A DNA stretch of 64,000 nucleotides from Pseudoneurospora amorphoporcata (lineage: Eukaryota > Ascomycota > Sordariomycetes > Sordariales > Sordariaceae), in assembly GCA_033297205.1 (NCBI GenBank), contig MU859090.1, forward strand, positions 62,001 to 126,000. The letters are read 5' to 3'. The notes beneath the pieces are model-generated. The model worked only from the letters and a program-made list of their open reading frames with translations, was not told the origin of the DNA and made no database searches. Position numbers and translations under genes: made by a program. Positions within the stretch are counted from its first letter, which is position 1, and each line of letters opens with the position of its first letter. Of the stretch, positions 9,673 to 21,016 are shown piece after piece.

Positions 9673-12572
9673 GACAGGACTCTGGGAAGTTCATGTTGTA
9701 GTTTGGAAGAAGCAATACAGGAGAAGGGCAGTTTGGGACATGTACAGCCAAATGGGCGCTTAGCATTGTCGAGAGAGAGGATGCAACATCCGTTGTTGTC
9801 AACGGTCAGTGAGGATATGCCTAGAGGTACTGTGTTTGAGTATAGGTATGCTCGACTGTGGGAGAATTCTCGACTTGAGTAGACAGGCAGAGGTACTAGG
9901 CGCCATTCTTGACGCTCCAAGTCCTTGGAAGAAAAAACATTTCTAATTTCAAACAGCCTGGTCAAGAATATGCCACTTTCCTGGATCATGAGGCCACTAG
10001 GCCAGAGCGAGCTCAGATGCCAAATTACTCAAGAAGGAATGCCGTGACTGGACGCCCTCTGACGACTCTAACGCTCCGCAATGCAAACAACCCCAACGGG
10101 CTCAATATGAATCCAGGGGCAGTCGGGAGTGTGGATTTAGGACCTGTCGATAGGATAAAACGTGAATCCAAACTGTCGAAGCTGCCATAGACTTGGACGA
10201 ACAGGAAGTATAACGGTGGCCATCGACTCCCAAGCAGGACACTGTCCCGTGGCGTAGCAACGAAATATGAAAAGCAGCGAGACGAGAAGGGATTGAAGAT
10301 GAACAACACTCCAACTGAACTCGACAGCTCGTCGAACGTTGTCTTTCCTCTTGGCAAACCTTTGCTTTTTCCCTGAAAAATCCTGGGGAATGCCTGTGAC
10401 CATGACCAGCATCAAGGACGAGACCCTGACGGACCGGTCTATTCCGACTTCACCTCCCGAGCCTCTGACCCTCCATAACACTTGATGGGCCCCTTGCTTT
10501 GCAACTTTGCATGTGATTGCACTGCTCGCCCGGCGCCCACACGAAGCCAAGGTAGCCGAGATTGCTAGATTAAGGTACCTTACGCTACCTTCCCAACTCC
10601 TCCTCGAGCGATAAGAGTCTCCTGTTAGTGTTACCTAGCGTAGTCTGTTAGTGCTAGCACTGGACCCCTGTCTGATACGGAGCCCATGCTGATTACCTCT
10701 ACCGGACTCGGCGCCGAGTGCTGAACGCGGGGTGTGGTACATACCTTACTGTACTGTCCCTGGCCCTTGCTAGCGGCCCTTTGTCAGTGCCAGTCAGCGC
10801 TGTGTTGGTGCCCGTGCCCCTGGCCCGGACATGGTGCCCTCGCGTGGAAGGCCTGTGACGGGATTTCGTGGGGATGGCGTCTTTTGCTTCTTTTTGTTTC
10901 CACGTTTGGAGTTTCAGCCCGATGACGACTGGAGCAGCCGATGGCGATGGGGGAGGGGCCATCTTGTTCCTTGCTGGTTCGCTTGCAAAGTGGACGGACG
11001 CTCTAGAACGTTTCTTATCTTATGTCGTCGTTGTTGTCGTTGTTGTCGTTGTCGTCGTCGGGCTTTCTTTTGGCACCAAAGTGGTGAAATGGTGGTGAAC
11101 TGGAGGCTGAAGCGAAAAAGTGGGAGATGGAGCAAACCCCGCAGTCTGGAATCAAGGGAATAGGTGTAGTGATGGAGTGGGTAAGGTAGGTACTGTAGGT
11201 AACGCCTGCCACAAAGCCCACAATTCCATTGTCGTGAGACCGAAGTGGAAGTCGCGACCGATGTGAAATTGAGAGAGCCGAGTTTTTGCCGGCCGGCGAC
11301 GGTCCAGGAGAGTCGGCAAAACGTGTGGTTGTGTTGCCTGCCTGCCAAAGAGCCGGTCCTCGGAACGTCCGAGGGGCCTGAGCGCTTCCCGCCCAGATTG
11401 CAACTGCATCACTACTTCGCATCCTCAGACGGGAAACAAAAAACCACGCCAGGCGTAATGTCGGCCGTTTTGTTCGCACCCGGACGGGCATTACGACATA
11501 ACTCGAGCCTCTGGAACCGAATAACGGCCAATTGAGGCCGCAGCCACAGCGCAAGCGAAGCAACAACGGCGAGGCCTTCCGACCAGACCCGAACCACCAT
11601 CACCAAAAACAAGCCAGACACTTTCTAGCATTAACATTGTCATATTTCCATGTGATACCTGGAACCCTGGAAGCTCATCAATGCTGCCACACTGCAAGAT
11701 GGGGAGTGCCAGGCTGCTGGAATGCATGACGGAATTATGCCTGTCATGATGTGGACACGGACTTCAAACTTTGGTCCATGTCAGGAACCAAATGGAACGA
11801 ATAACCATTTTTTCCAACACGAAGATCCAAGTGGATACAGTAGGGGGCTCCTACTCCACATGATGATGGGGCTTGGCACCGGTTCGACGCTACGATGCTA
11901 CTTTCGACTGCAAGATAGGCCAGTAGGGAAATGGCTAGGGAGTAACGGGTTAGACGGGCCTAGCCAGTCACAGGCCGAACACTGCAAGAGAAGAACTCGT
12001 TCGACCCAAGCCGTCTTCGGTAACTCGGCTGGGACAACCCTTTCTGGATGAATGATGAGCATTGCGCGCAGCAAAGAAATGGTTCCGTCGTCGGTGAGGG
12101 CCCAATCAGTTTGGCTTTTCAAGTTGGGTCTCATGGAAATCTATACCCCGGCTGATCTCGAACCACCATCGACATAATGCAACTCTCTTTGGAGGCGAAA
12201 GTGTTCCCTCCCCGATCCTCATCAACACTTCCAGCCAGTCAGACAACCATGGTCTTTCATCCTCTGTTTACTGGGCCTCGTCTTCTGGCTCACTCGTTGT
12301 GAGCGTGGACTTTGGACTTGGAACTGGACGACTTGCACACGGCGTGATACACACCATCACGTACCAGCTGGTTGACACACGTTTGTCTTTCTTTTACCTA
12401 GAGTACCTTACCCAGCTTGACCAGACACTCCTTCACTATCAATACCACTACCTTATCCAACAGGATCGATCACTCACTCGCTCACTCTCTCACTCGCTCG
12501 ACGAGGGTTAGTCCCAATGACTATTGCCATAACCACACACATATCAAAAACAACCAAACAGACAGACAGACA
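9673..12572. other. Long intergenic region, no gene recognised
   Basis: About 2.9 kb between two plus-strand genes. Open frames on both strands reach 110-180 codons but overlap each other and show no domain, and none joins to a partner by convincing splice sites. A GTCGTTGTTGT-type triplet run lies near 11025-11060. The last 200 nt are CT/CA-rich and look like the leader of the rhodopsin-like gene. Confidence 0.45.
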
Positions 12573-14209
12573 ATGTCTCTCTACACGGATCCACCGGCCT
12601 TAAGGCCTTTCAGCGACGACAAACCCATCCTGCTCGTGAGCTGGTGGCTCACCCTCTTCTGCACCGCCGTCATCATCCTGCGAGTGATCGGGCGCTATGT
12701 GCGCATGGAAAAGCTGCTCCTCGAGGACAAGATCGCCGCCCTCGCCCTGATCCCCATGTACCTCCGAATCGCATGTGTGCATGTGGTTCTGGTATACGGC
12801 ACCAACAACGTCCAGCTTGTGAATCAAGAAGGACTGCACCTCTCTCAGCAGGCGTTAGACAGGCGGGTAGTCGGAAGCAAGCTTGTTTTGGCCACGAGAT
12901 TCTTTTACTTTACTACGTACGTCTCAATTTTCTCCTCAAACACCCAAGAAAGGAAGAGGATCGAAGACCTGAAGGAAAAAAGCTAACGAAATCCATAAAC
13001 ATCAACAACAGTCTATGGACCCTCAAAACCATCACCCTCCTTTTCTTCGACCGGCTCGTCGGCACCGCCGGAAAATCCAGATATAACCTCACACTGCGCT
13101 TCCTGCAAATCACCATCGGCCTGACCTTCCTCGGCTGCTTCATCAGCAACCTCTCGGAATGTTTCCCCGTGACTCACTACTGGCAAGTCCTCCCAGACCC
13201 AGGGGGCCGATGCCGGCAAAGCTACGCCCACTTCCTGGTGGTCGCAGCCTGCAGCATCCTCACCGACCTGCTGCTGGTCGTCTTCCCGATCCCGATCCTG
13301 ATCCAGTCGCGCATCAAGCTCAAGCGCAAAGTCCTTTTGGTCAGCCTCTTCTGCCTGGGCTTATGCACCGTCTGCATCACGTCGTACCGCGTGCCCGACA
13401 TTCTCCGAGAAAAGGGATACCAGGGCACGCGCACCATGTGGGCGAGCGTGGAGATCCTGGTGGCCACGTTCGTCAACAACGCGATCGCGCTGGGCACGTT
13501 TGTGCGCGACACGGGACCCAAGAAGAAGAAGTTCAAGCAGTACGTTTCTCCCGCGGACGCGTATGCGAGGGATAATAAGAAGAACGGGTCGTTCAAACCC
13601 GGCGGTGGCGTGGGAACGACCTTGAACTCGATTGCCGAGAGGACACACAAGTGCGACGACGACGACGACGACGACTGCGACGACAAGAGGATGGGAGGCA
13701 TGAATCATGGCGGCGTCGTGGCAGCGCAGGGGAGCGACAACAAAGCCGGTATCATCATCCGGACGGATACCGTGGGCAGCAACGGGACGATTGCTAGCAG
13801 CGCGCCCACCGTGACCCACCACGGCGAAAACCAGGAAGAGGCCCGCGGCAGCGTGGCTTCCAGCAGCCATGGGAACCTACATGGTTCGGAGGGGAACAAC
13901 AAACTCAGGGAAAGGGATTCCCAGGAATCACTGATTCCCAAGCCGGGAGGTATCGGGCAGGCCCTGTACTTTGGCACGGTCATGAAGACGACGGAAATCA
14001 GCGTCACGGTCACGGAGGCCAACGAGGATGATTTGCGGGCGCAGAACGATGGTGGACGAGTACCGCAGAGCCCGTACGGGATTTCTGCTCCTCATCATAA
14101 CCCGATCAGAGAGGCGCCGAGGATTGTTGCGGCGGGGGAGAGGGGCGTGGCGAGGGGGACAACCAAGTTGCTGAGGAGTTTGCCGGGGAAGGAGGAGGAG
14201 GAGGTTTGA
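12573..14209 (+). CDS. Fungal rhodopsin-like seven-helix membrane protein
   Basis: Exons 12573-12916 and 13012-14209 join in phase 2 across a 95-nt intron (GTACGT...AACAG), giving 513 residues. Seven hydrophobic helices are visible in the first 310 residues: WWLTLFCTAVIILRVIGRY, KIAALALIPMYLRIACVHVV, FFYFTTLWTLKTITLLFF, FLQITIGLTFLGCFISN, LVVAACSILTDLLLVVFPI, KVLLVSLFCLGLCTVCI and VEILVATFVNNAIALGTF. This layout and the C(R)QSYAHF and FPIPIL signatures fit the fungal rhodopsin-like/PTH11-related family, whose ligands are mostly unknown. No CFEM domain precedes the helices. The tail of about 200 residues starts with KKKKFKQY and contains an acidic DDDDDDDCDD run and Gly/Ser-rich low-complexity sequence, probably cytosolic. 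Confidence 0.8.
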
Positions 14210-17200
14210 TGACGATGAGTTTACTACAGGATTCATGAGGCATGTATTGACATGATTGAAGATGATGGCCGATAATGGGGATTTAATTGGATACCATTTT
14301 AATTTTTATTCTCTTTTTTCTTTTGTTATTAACAGCATCTAAACAAGCGGCTTCATTGTCTGGTATCTGCTATTGGCTTCCTACATTTTGGTGCTCTCCG
14401 TGTTCCATACTCGGTGTCAGACAGTACCTAGTAGACGAGTACTGATACTTGGCCCTCTGGTTGGACCACTCGGCACGACATAACGCTTTGACACACAAGG
14501 AGGCAAGGCATTGTCGAACAGCCAGGGGCCAATTTCAAAGCAAAGTGACGGTGTAAAAAAATGGCAACGGAATGGAAAGGCAAATTCGTAGTACCTACCT
14601 ACCAAACCCAACCCGCATGGAAACCGTTGTGGTACCAAAACCGCCAAACTGGTGACCATGGTACGGTTCCGGCGCGGCGTATGCTTGGCTTGCATTTCCA
14701 TGTAGTCGTGTAATACCGGATGAATGGCCCCTTGGGAACAAGTGCTTACCGTGTGTTCTCAGCCGAACGAACGGCTAACCGTACTCACCGAATCCATTTG
14801 TTGCTCGGACTCTCTGTGGTTATTAGATATCGTCGGTCTTGGTGTTTCCTGGGGGATTGCTGGTTAGGTAACAAGGACCAGGCTACTATGTCTTAGTCTC
14901 TGAGAATTGCGTGCTTCAGGTACAACACAAGGGGTTTCATGAGCCGGCGAACGGACCTCGTTTGGGTTTCCATGCTTCCCGTTATCGGCATCACTACCGG
15001 TTCCACTCACTCGATTTGTTTTTACTCAAGCCAATCCTGTCACTGGATCGAACCCAAGAAATCCTGCGACCCGCATCAGCTCACCAGTATATTGGTCAAA
15101 ACCAGTCATACCCGGCGCGGGTCCTGGGCGTCTATCAACCTCCACTGATTTACCCACAGCGCAACAACAATGATTCCCACTTGCAACTTCCACTTGGGTC
15201 ACTGATGATGGAATCCACCCACCACTACAGATCGTCATTGCCGCCTTGACGAGACGTCGCCGGTGAGAGATACAACGAAGCTTTGGGGAAAAGCCATTGG
15301 CTCTTTTCGTCTAGAATGACGGGCATTAAGGATGGTGATGGGGGATGGTTTCGAACCACTGTTAAAGGGAAGTGGCTTGGTGGCGTTTATTTAAACACGG
15401 CACGTGTGATGAATATATGCGATGATGTACCTATGCAAAATCGACAAGATGTGACATCCCTCCCGTGCAGAACGATCTTCTTGCCTGCATCTGGAATGGC
15501 GTCGTATGTCCACTTTCATTGCAAAATCTTCCACTTGCCCGTTGCAAAAAACCACGCACAATGGATGATGGGCGATCAAAGACACATGAATGCATGATTG
15601 ATGGATAAGGTTGGCAATTTGCAAGCCTGGAGTTAAGAGGAAGGGACACCAGCCAGACACGCATAGTGAAAATATCTCGAAATAACCTGAACCCTTGATC
15701 ATCGTTCCTGTCGGTCGATGAAAAGAAGAATGAAACTCAAAGCGGGAAGGTCCCTTGTGACAGAACTTGAAGTCTCTCCAAGCCTCAAATCAAGGGCCAC
15801 TGTGCGACAACGTGGTTGTACCTTCTGTTTAAGGTGGGAGTGGAGACTGTCATCTGCTCTTGGCGCCAATCCGTGGGGCCAGGGCGTTGCGTGTGGGTCC
15901 TTTCTTTGCGAGCTTTGGCCGGTGTCGGGTCGGGGATAGATTCAATTTGGGGCAGGGGGCCGGCACAACGCTCCTTCACTTCTTCCACTGCAGCCAGCCA
16001 GCAGTGCAACTTTGGCAACTGCGAACTGGTTGGGTGGGGGAATTTTGGGATTTCAAGTGATTTCCTTTTCTTCCAAATTGCACTCTTGCCATTCGCCCGT
16101 GCATCAGGTCCCGTCACTTCGTTCACTGTTTCCGTCCATCGGCTGTGTCGGCTTCTTCAGTTCTCTCCCAAGGAGAACCAAAGACTGGACAACATTCAAC
16201 GGCCCGTGGTCCTGCCGTGCCGCAATTCATCAACAAAGACTGGACACACACACACACACACACACACCCAAGCCCTATATTCAGGGGCAATACAGACAGA
16301 CGTCTGACGGAACATCGGAGAGGGAGGAGGTGTGCCAGCGACAGGACTCGCAGCTCGCTTCACCAGACCGGCCTTCTGGGCATTGTGGAAGCTGCCGTGG
16401 CAGAGTGTCAAGAGGTTCAGCCAACCGCGTGGCAGCGATAAAACAGCCCAGGCTAATAAATAGCACATGCAAGAAACAGTCATCCTAGTCCAAGCTAGAC
16501 TATACTGTCCCCAGTGACGCACAGCAGGGGACCCATTAACAGGTTAGACTCGGGGAACCTAGAAGCCTCCAAGGGAACTCGGAGCTCAAGACAAGACCAG
16601 GGGTCAGCTCGGAATCACCCCCCAAAGTCACAGTCAGATGATATACGCACACGGGTTTCACTATCGCAAACTCGTGCTGTCTTTGTCTTCACTTGAGTCT
16701 CTGTTAGTTGCGGGACAAACACCGAAACGAGAGGCTTCTTTTCTTCTCAAGGGTCAGACAGCGTAAACCACTGATGCCGGGGACACATCCGGATCCACCA
16801 TCCTATGCCCATCAGCATTGCCAACCACTCTGAATATACGACTACATTTACATCCAGCATCCGACACCCTCCTACAAGCTAAACCTTCGCGAGAAAAAAC
16901 TCCTTCATCCGATCCCGTCAGCTCGGTCCACCCCCGGAGACAGACCCTTTTAGGCGGTTCAGACCGGAACCACGCACGAGAATTACTTTGCCTTCCGTCC
17001 TGTCGTCCCACCACCTTATACGATAGAGCCGTCATTCTTTTCATCGGTCGATTTTGCTTCCTCGGCCAAGCCTTCATTCATCGAGCTTGCATAGGCACCT
17101 TTAAACCCTTCCTATACAGCCCATCACCCTGCTCGTTCATCGGGTTCTAGCCTGCGGTGAACAAGTGGGTGTGTGGCTCACGTACTGTGTCAGGCCAAGA

Positions 17201-17384
17201 GATATCTCACTCCTTCGATATCGACTGGTCTCTTTCTTCATCATCATCATCATCATCATCGACTTCCGACTTGCACACCCTCTCTCACAACTGATACCAC
17301 ACTCATACACACTCCTTATGAAGGAAACCCTCACGTCATCAGTGTCAATGTAACCAGCAAATCGACCACCATCTTCTTTCAAAC
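14210..17384. other. Long intergenic region and permease promoter/leader
   Basis: About 3.2 kb. Open frames up to 163 codons lack family signatures. It holds a CA dinucleotide run at about 16244-16267 and a CAT triplet run near 17238-17260. The final 250 nt look like the transcribed leader of the permease and include a short ATG-initiated uORF, listed separately. Confidence 0.45.
17318..17353 (+). promoter_or_regulatory. uORF in the permease leader
   Basis: An ATG-initiated frame of 11 codons encodes MKETLTSSVSM and ends in TAA, 31 nt before the permease start at 17385. It is not similar to the arginine attenuator peptide. A role in translational control is an inference from its position. 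Confidence 0.5.
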
Positions 17385-19522
17385 ATGACAGGATTCGATC
17401 AGGACATCGAGCTCGATGCTTACTCACACTCTCACGGACTCGGAATCAGTGGCAATGGCCGCGGTAGTCGGCAGCGCAGCATAGCCGAAGGAAGCAGCTT
17501 TGGCGGCGTATCTTCATCTTCCCCGGCCAAGTCCTTTGCCGATGCCTCGCCCGGCTTCAGCCGTGCCCGCTCAAAATCCATTGTCGGTGGTGGTGGGAGT
17601 GGCGCGAGAGGAGGCTTACAGGGCACCATGAGTCGCTTCTTCGACTCATTCCGCCGCGGCGACGGCACCATCAACGACAATATCGACCTCGACGATGACA
17701 ACAACACCAGCTCCCACGGGTATTCTTCCCATAGCATCTCGCGCAACCACGGCGGCATGAGGTACTATGACTTGCGCCCGGGCATTAGCAGGACCAACAC
17801 GCCCAGCTCGCTGCTGGCTAGAGAGCTCAAGGGTCGGCATCTGCAGATGATTGCCATTGGAGGGTCCATCGGAACGGGATTGTTCGTTGCCTCTGGCAAG
17901 TCGTTGAGTGACGGTGGACCGGCGAGTGTGTTGATCGCATATGTCGTCATTGGCGTCATGCTGTTTTGCACGATACAGGCGTTGGGCGAGTTGGCGGTTA
18001 TCTTTCCTGTCGCTGGATCGTTCTCGGCCTTCTCGACCAGGTTTCTGGATCCAAGTTGGGGATTCGCTATGGGATGGAAGTAAGTCTGGCACCTTCTGAG
18101 TCCGTATGAAGCAGAAAGAAAAGAATGACTGACACACTCCTTCTAGCTATGCTCTGCAGTGGATCGTGGTCTTGCCACTTGAGGTATTAGCAGGCGCCAT
18201 GACGATAGGGTACTGGAATAAGGAACTTCACAGATCCATATTTGTGACCATGTTCCTGATCGTCATCTTCATCATCAATCTCTTTGGCGCAAAAGGATAC
18301 GGCGAGGCAGAGTTCATCTTTGCTATCATCAAGGTTATCGCTGTAGTAGGATTCATGTGAGTTTTTTCAACCCCATCCCGCTGAACCAACCCTCAGACCC
18401 CGTCCATGTGTTCACATCCTTTGACACCACCAATCTAACACCCTCCCAAGTCTCCTAGGCATCGTCATCAACATAGGCGGCACACCCACCGAAGGCTACA
18501 TCGGCGGCAAGTACTGGACCAACCCCGGTGCTTTCCACAATGGCTTCAAAGGTCTCTGCTCCGTCTTTGTTAGCGCCGCCTTCGCCTTCGCCGGCACTGA
18601 ACTCGTTGGCCTGGCAGCCGCCGAGACCGCCAACCCACGTAAATCGCTACCTACCGCTATCAAGCAAGTCTTCTGGCGTATCTCGCTCTTCTACATTGTC
18701 AGCATGACCCTCGTCGGTCTTTTGGTTCCTTACAACGAACCCCGTCTCCTCTCCGCCAAGAACGTCGCCGACGCCTCCGCTTCGCCCTTTGTCATCGCCA
18801 TCGAAGCCGCCGGCGCCACCGTCCTCCCGTCCATTATGAACGGCGTTATTCTCATCTCGGTCATCTCGGTCGGTAACTCGGCTGTCTACGGCTCCTCGCG
18901 CACTTTGGCTGCTCTAGCCGAACTGGGCCAAGCCCCCTCCATCCTCGGCTACGTCGACCGCCGCGGCCGTCCGGTCGTAGCCATTCTCATCACCATGTTC
19001 GTCGGCCTGCTGGCCTATCTGGCGGACGTCCCCTCGCAAAGAAACATCTTTGACTGGCTCCTCGCCATTTCCGGACTAGCGTCCGTCTTCACCTGGGCAT
19101 CCACCTGCCTCGCTCACATCCGCTTGCGCAAAGCATGGGCGTATAACAACCGCTCAGTGCAAGACATTGCCTTCTGCGCTCAGGGCGGAGTTATCGGCTC
19201 CTGGATCGGGTTTTTCCTCAATCTCCTGGTGCTGGTGCTGCAAATCTGGGTAGCAATCGACCCTATCGACGCAGAGGACAAAGAGATGACGGCCAGGGAG
19301 AGGGTGAGCAGTTTCTTCCTGAGCTGCTTGGCGATCCCGGTGGTTTTGGTGTTTACCATTTGCCACAAGCTGTATTATAAGACTAGGGTGGTGCGGATCG
19401 AGGATATGGATGTTGATACGGGACGGAGAGATTTCGGACGGTTGGGCATCATCAAGGCGCAGGAGAAGGATGAGAGGATGAGCTGGCCGAGATGGAAGAG
19501 GGTTTATCGGTTTATGTGCTGA
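17385..19522 (+). CDS. Amino-acid permease, YAT/Gap1-like
   Basis: Proton-coupled plasma-membrane amino-acid uptake, APC superfamily; the exact substrate cannot be read from the sequence. Three exons, 17385-18079, 18147-18356 and 18451-19522, join in phases 2 and 2, giving 658 residues. The cytosolic N-tail of about 145 residues is Ser/Gly-rich. The family signature follows: LKGRHLQMIAIGGSIGTGLF (residues 148-167), then GGPASVLIAYVVIGVMLF and ALGELAVIFPVAGSF. The middle has FAFAGTELVGLAAAETANPR and the GNSAVYGSSRTLAALAELGQ block; the C-terminus ends WPRWKRVYRFMC. About 12 helices are expected and the hydrophobic segments fit. A uORF lies 31 nt upstream. Gap1-type permeases are typically nitrogen-regulated; nothing here proves that for this gene. 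Confidence 0.92.
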
Positions 19523-20365
19523 TTTTTTTCATTTGTGAAAACCCGAAACCCCGAAAAAGGGAGATGAAGGCTAGGGAAGGGGAAGGGAAAGGAATAGGCC
19601 GAATGGTTTGCTTTGGAGGGAACCAACAGTTGATGATGGTCTCGCCATAGAATTGAACTGGAGCGGGCCATTTGGTGCTGGGGTGAACTTGTTTGTGGTG
19701 GAGGAAGGTCGGTTGAGAGGAGGGGCTTGAAATTGGATATCAATACTTGGATTGATATCAACGATGGAGATGCAAAGTACATAAATTTAATAGTAATCAG
19801 GAACATACCTAGTGAAGAAGAAGAAGCCAGTTAGATTGGACTGGTTGTAATGTTGAATGTGATGATCCGGGCCAAAGAACCGCAGATGTACCTACCTATG
19901 GATGGCATCCAGGCGAGTGCGCGGAGTATCATGCTGCATGCTCAACTTCTTCCCCAAATGGAAACAAGGCCCAAGCTCTACCTACTGTACGTAAGGTATG
20001 TCCAGCAGGTCATCATCATCATGTGTACAAGTGTAGGAATGAAAGTGTGGATTCCATGACTCTCTTCGGTCAGGAAAGAGAGAAAAAAAAAAAAAAAGAA
20101 AATGCCTTGAAAGTAAAGTGATAAGGGAAACCACGACTGTGCGAAATGTACCTAATACCTAACGACCGGACCTACCAAGAACTGAAGGAGGGGGAAAACA
20201 CCTGGAAAGAGAGGTACAGGTAGGTAAGGTGCGATCATGACTTGACTGGACCATCCGATCGGATTATCTCACTAGTGAGTGAGTGGGTCGGTGGAGATGA
20301 AGAAGAAGAAGAAGAAGCAGCAAAGGGGCGGGAAGGAAGAAAAAGAAACTCAGGAAGAGGGAGAT

Positions 20366-20391
20366 AAAAAAAAAAAAAAAAAAAAAAAAAA
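20366..20391 (+). repeat. Poly-A tract
   Basis: Twenty-six consecutive A in the convergent intergenic region. Confidence 0.8.
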
Positions 20392-20708
20392 GAATTGGCT
20401 ACCGATCTTCATAATCATCATCGTCCAAGAAGGAAAATGAATAAATGAACAAGACAAGCAGAACCCAAAGAGCACCTTTTAACAAAGATGTTCAACATAA
20501 CCGAACTGAATGATTCGACCCAGGCTCGATCAGCTAGGCTCGATCCGGGGACTTCCAGTGTGTTAGACAGTTAGACTGACGTGACGTGATAACCAACTAA
20601 GGTACACCACACCATCGGACCTGTTGTTATTGTGGTTGTCGTTATTGTTAATGAAGACCGAATTAGAAAAAATCCGCTCATGAACCAAACCTATAACTCG
20701 CGAGCTAC

Positions 20709-20730
20709 GGTAGGTAGGTAGGTAGGTACC
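20709..20730 (+). repeat. GGTA tandem repeat
   Basis: About five GGTA units ending in GGTACC. This is the longest clean example of the GGTA/TACC motif scattered through the intergenic DNA of this window. Confidence 0.8.
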
Positions 20731-21016
20731 CGGGTTACAAAGTCGCCCACATGTCGATTATCACACCACAGGGAGAAAACTCACGAGAGATTCCTGTTAA
20801 TAGACAGACAAACAAACAAACAAACAAACGCACTTGTAGACAACATCTCATCATTCATTCCTTCGTATATACGTCGTCATCAATATTCATAAGGTACCCA
20901 TCCAAACATGCCACATACCTTATCCAACCCCATCATTTCCGAAATGATTGATTTTCAAAAAGTGTCCTGTCCAATCCATCATCAAATCTCCAACTTCCAC
21001 TCACACTCACTTCTCC

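Larger units (their letters stand above)
19523..21016. other. Convergent intergenic region rich in short repeats
   Basis: 3' flanks of the permease (+) and the amidohydrolase (-). Contains A tracts at 20083-20097 and 20366-20391, GAA runs near 20297-20320, a GGTA repeat at 20709-20730 and an ACAA repeat at about 20809-20829. No coding frame can be supported. Confidence 0.6.

Noticed and set aside
17173..17388. 71-codon frame whose TGA overlaps the permease ATG
   Set aside because: It begins at GTG, not ATG, so it is not a likely uORF; only the 11-codon ATG frame was kept.
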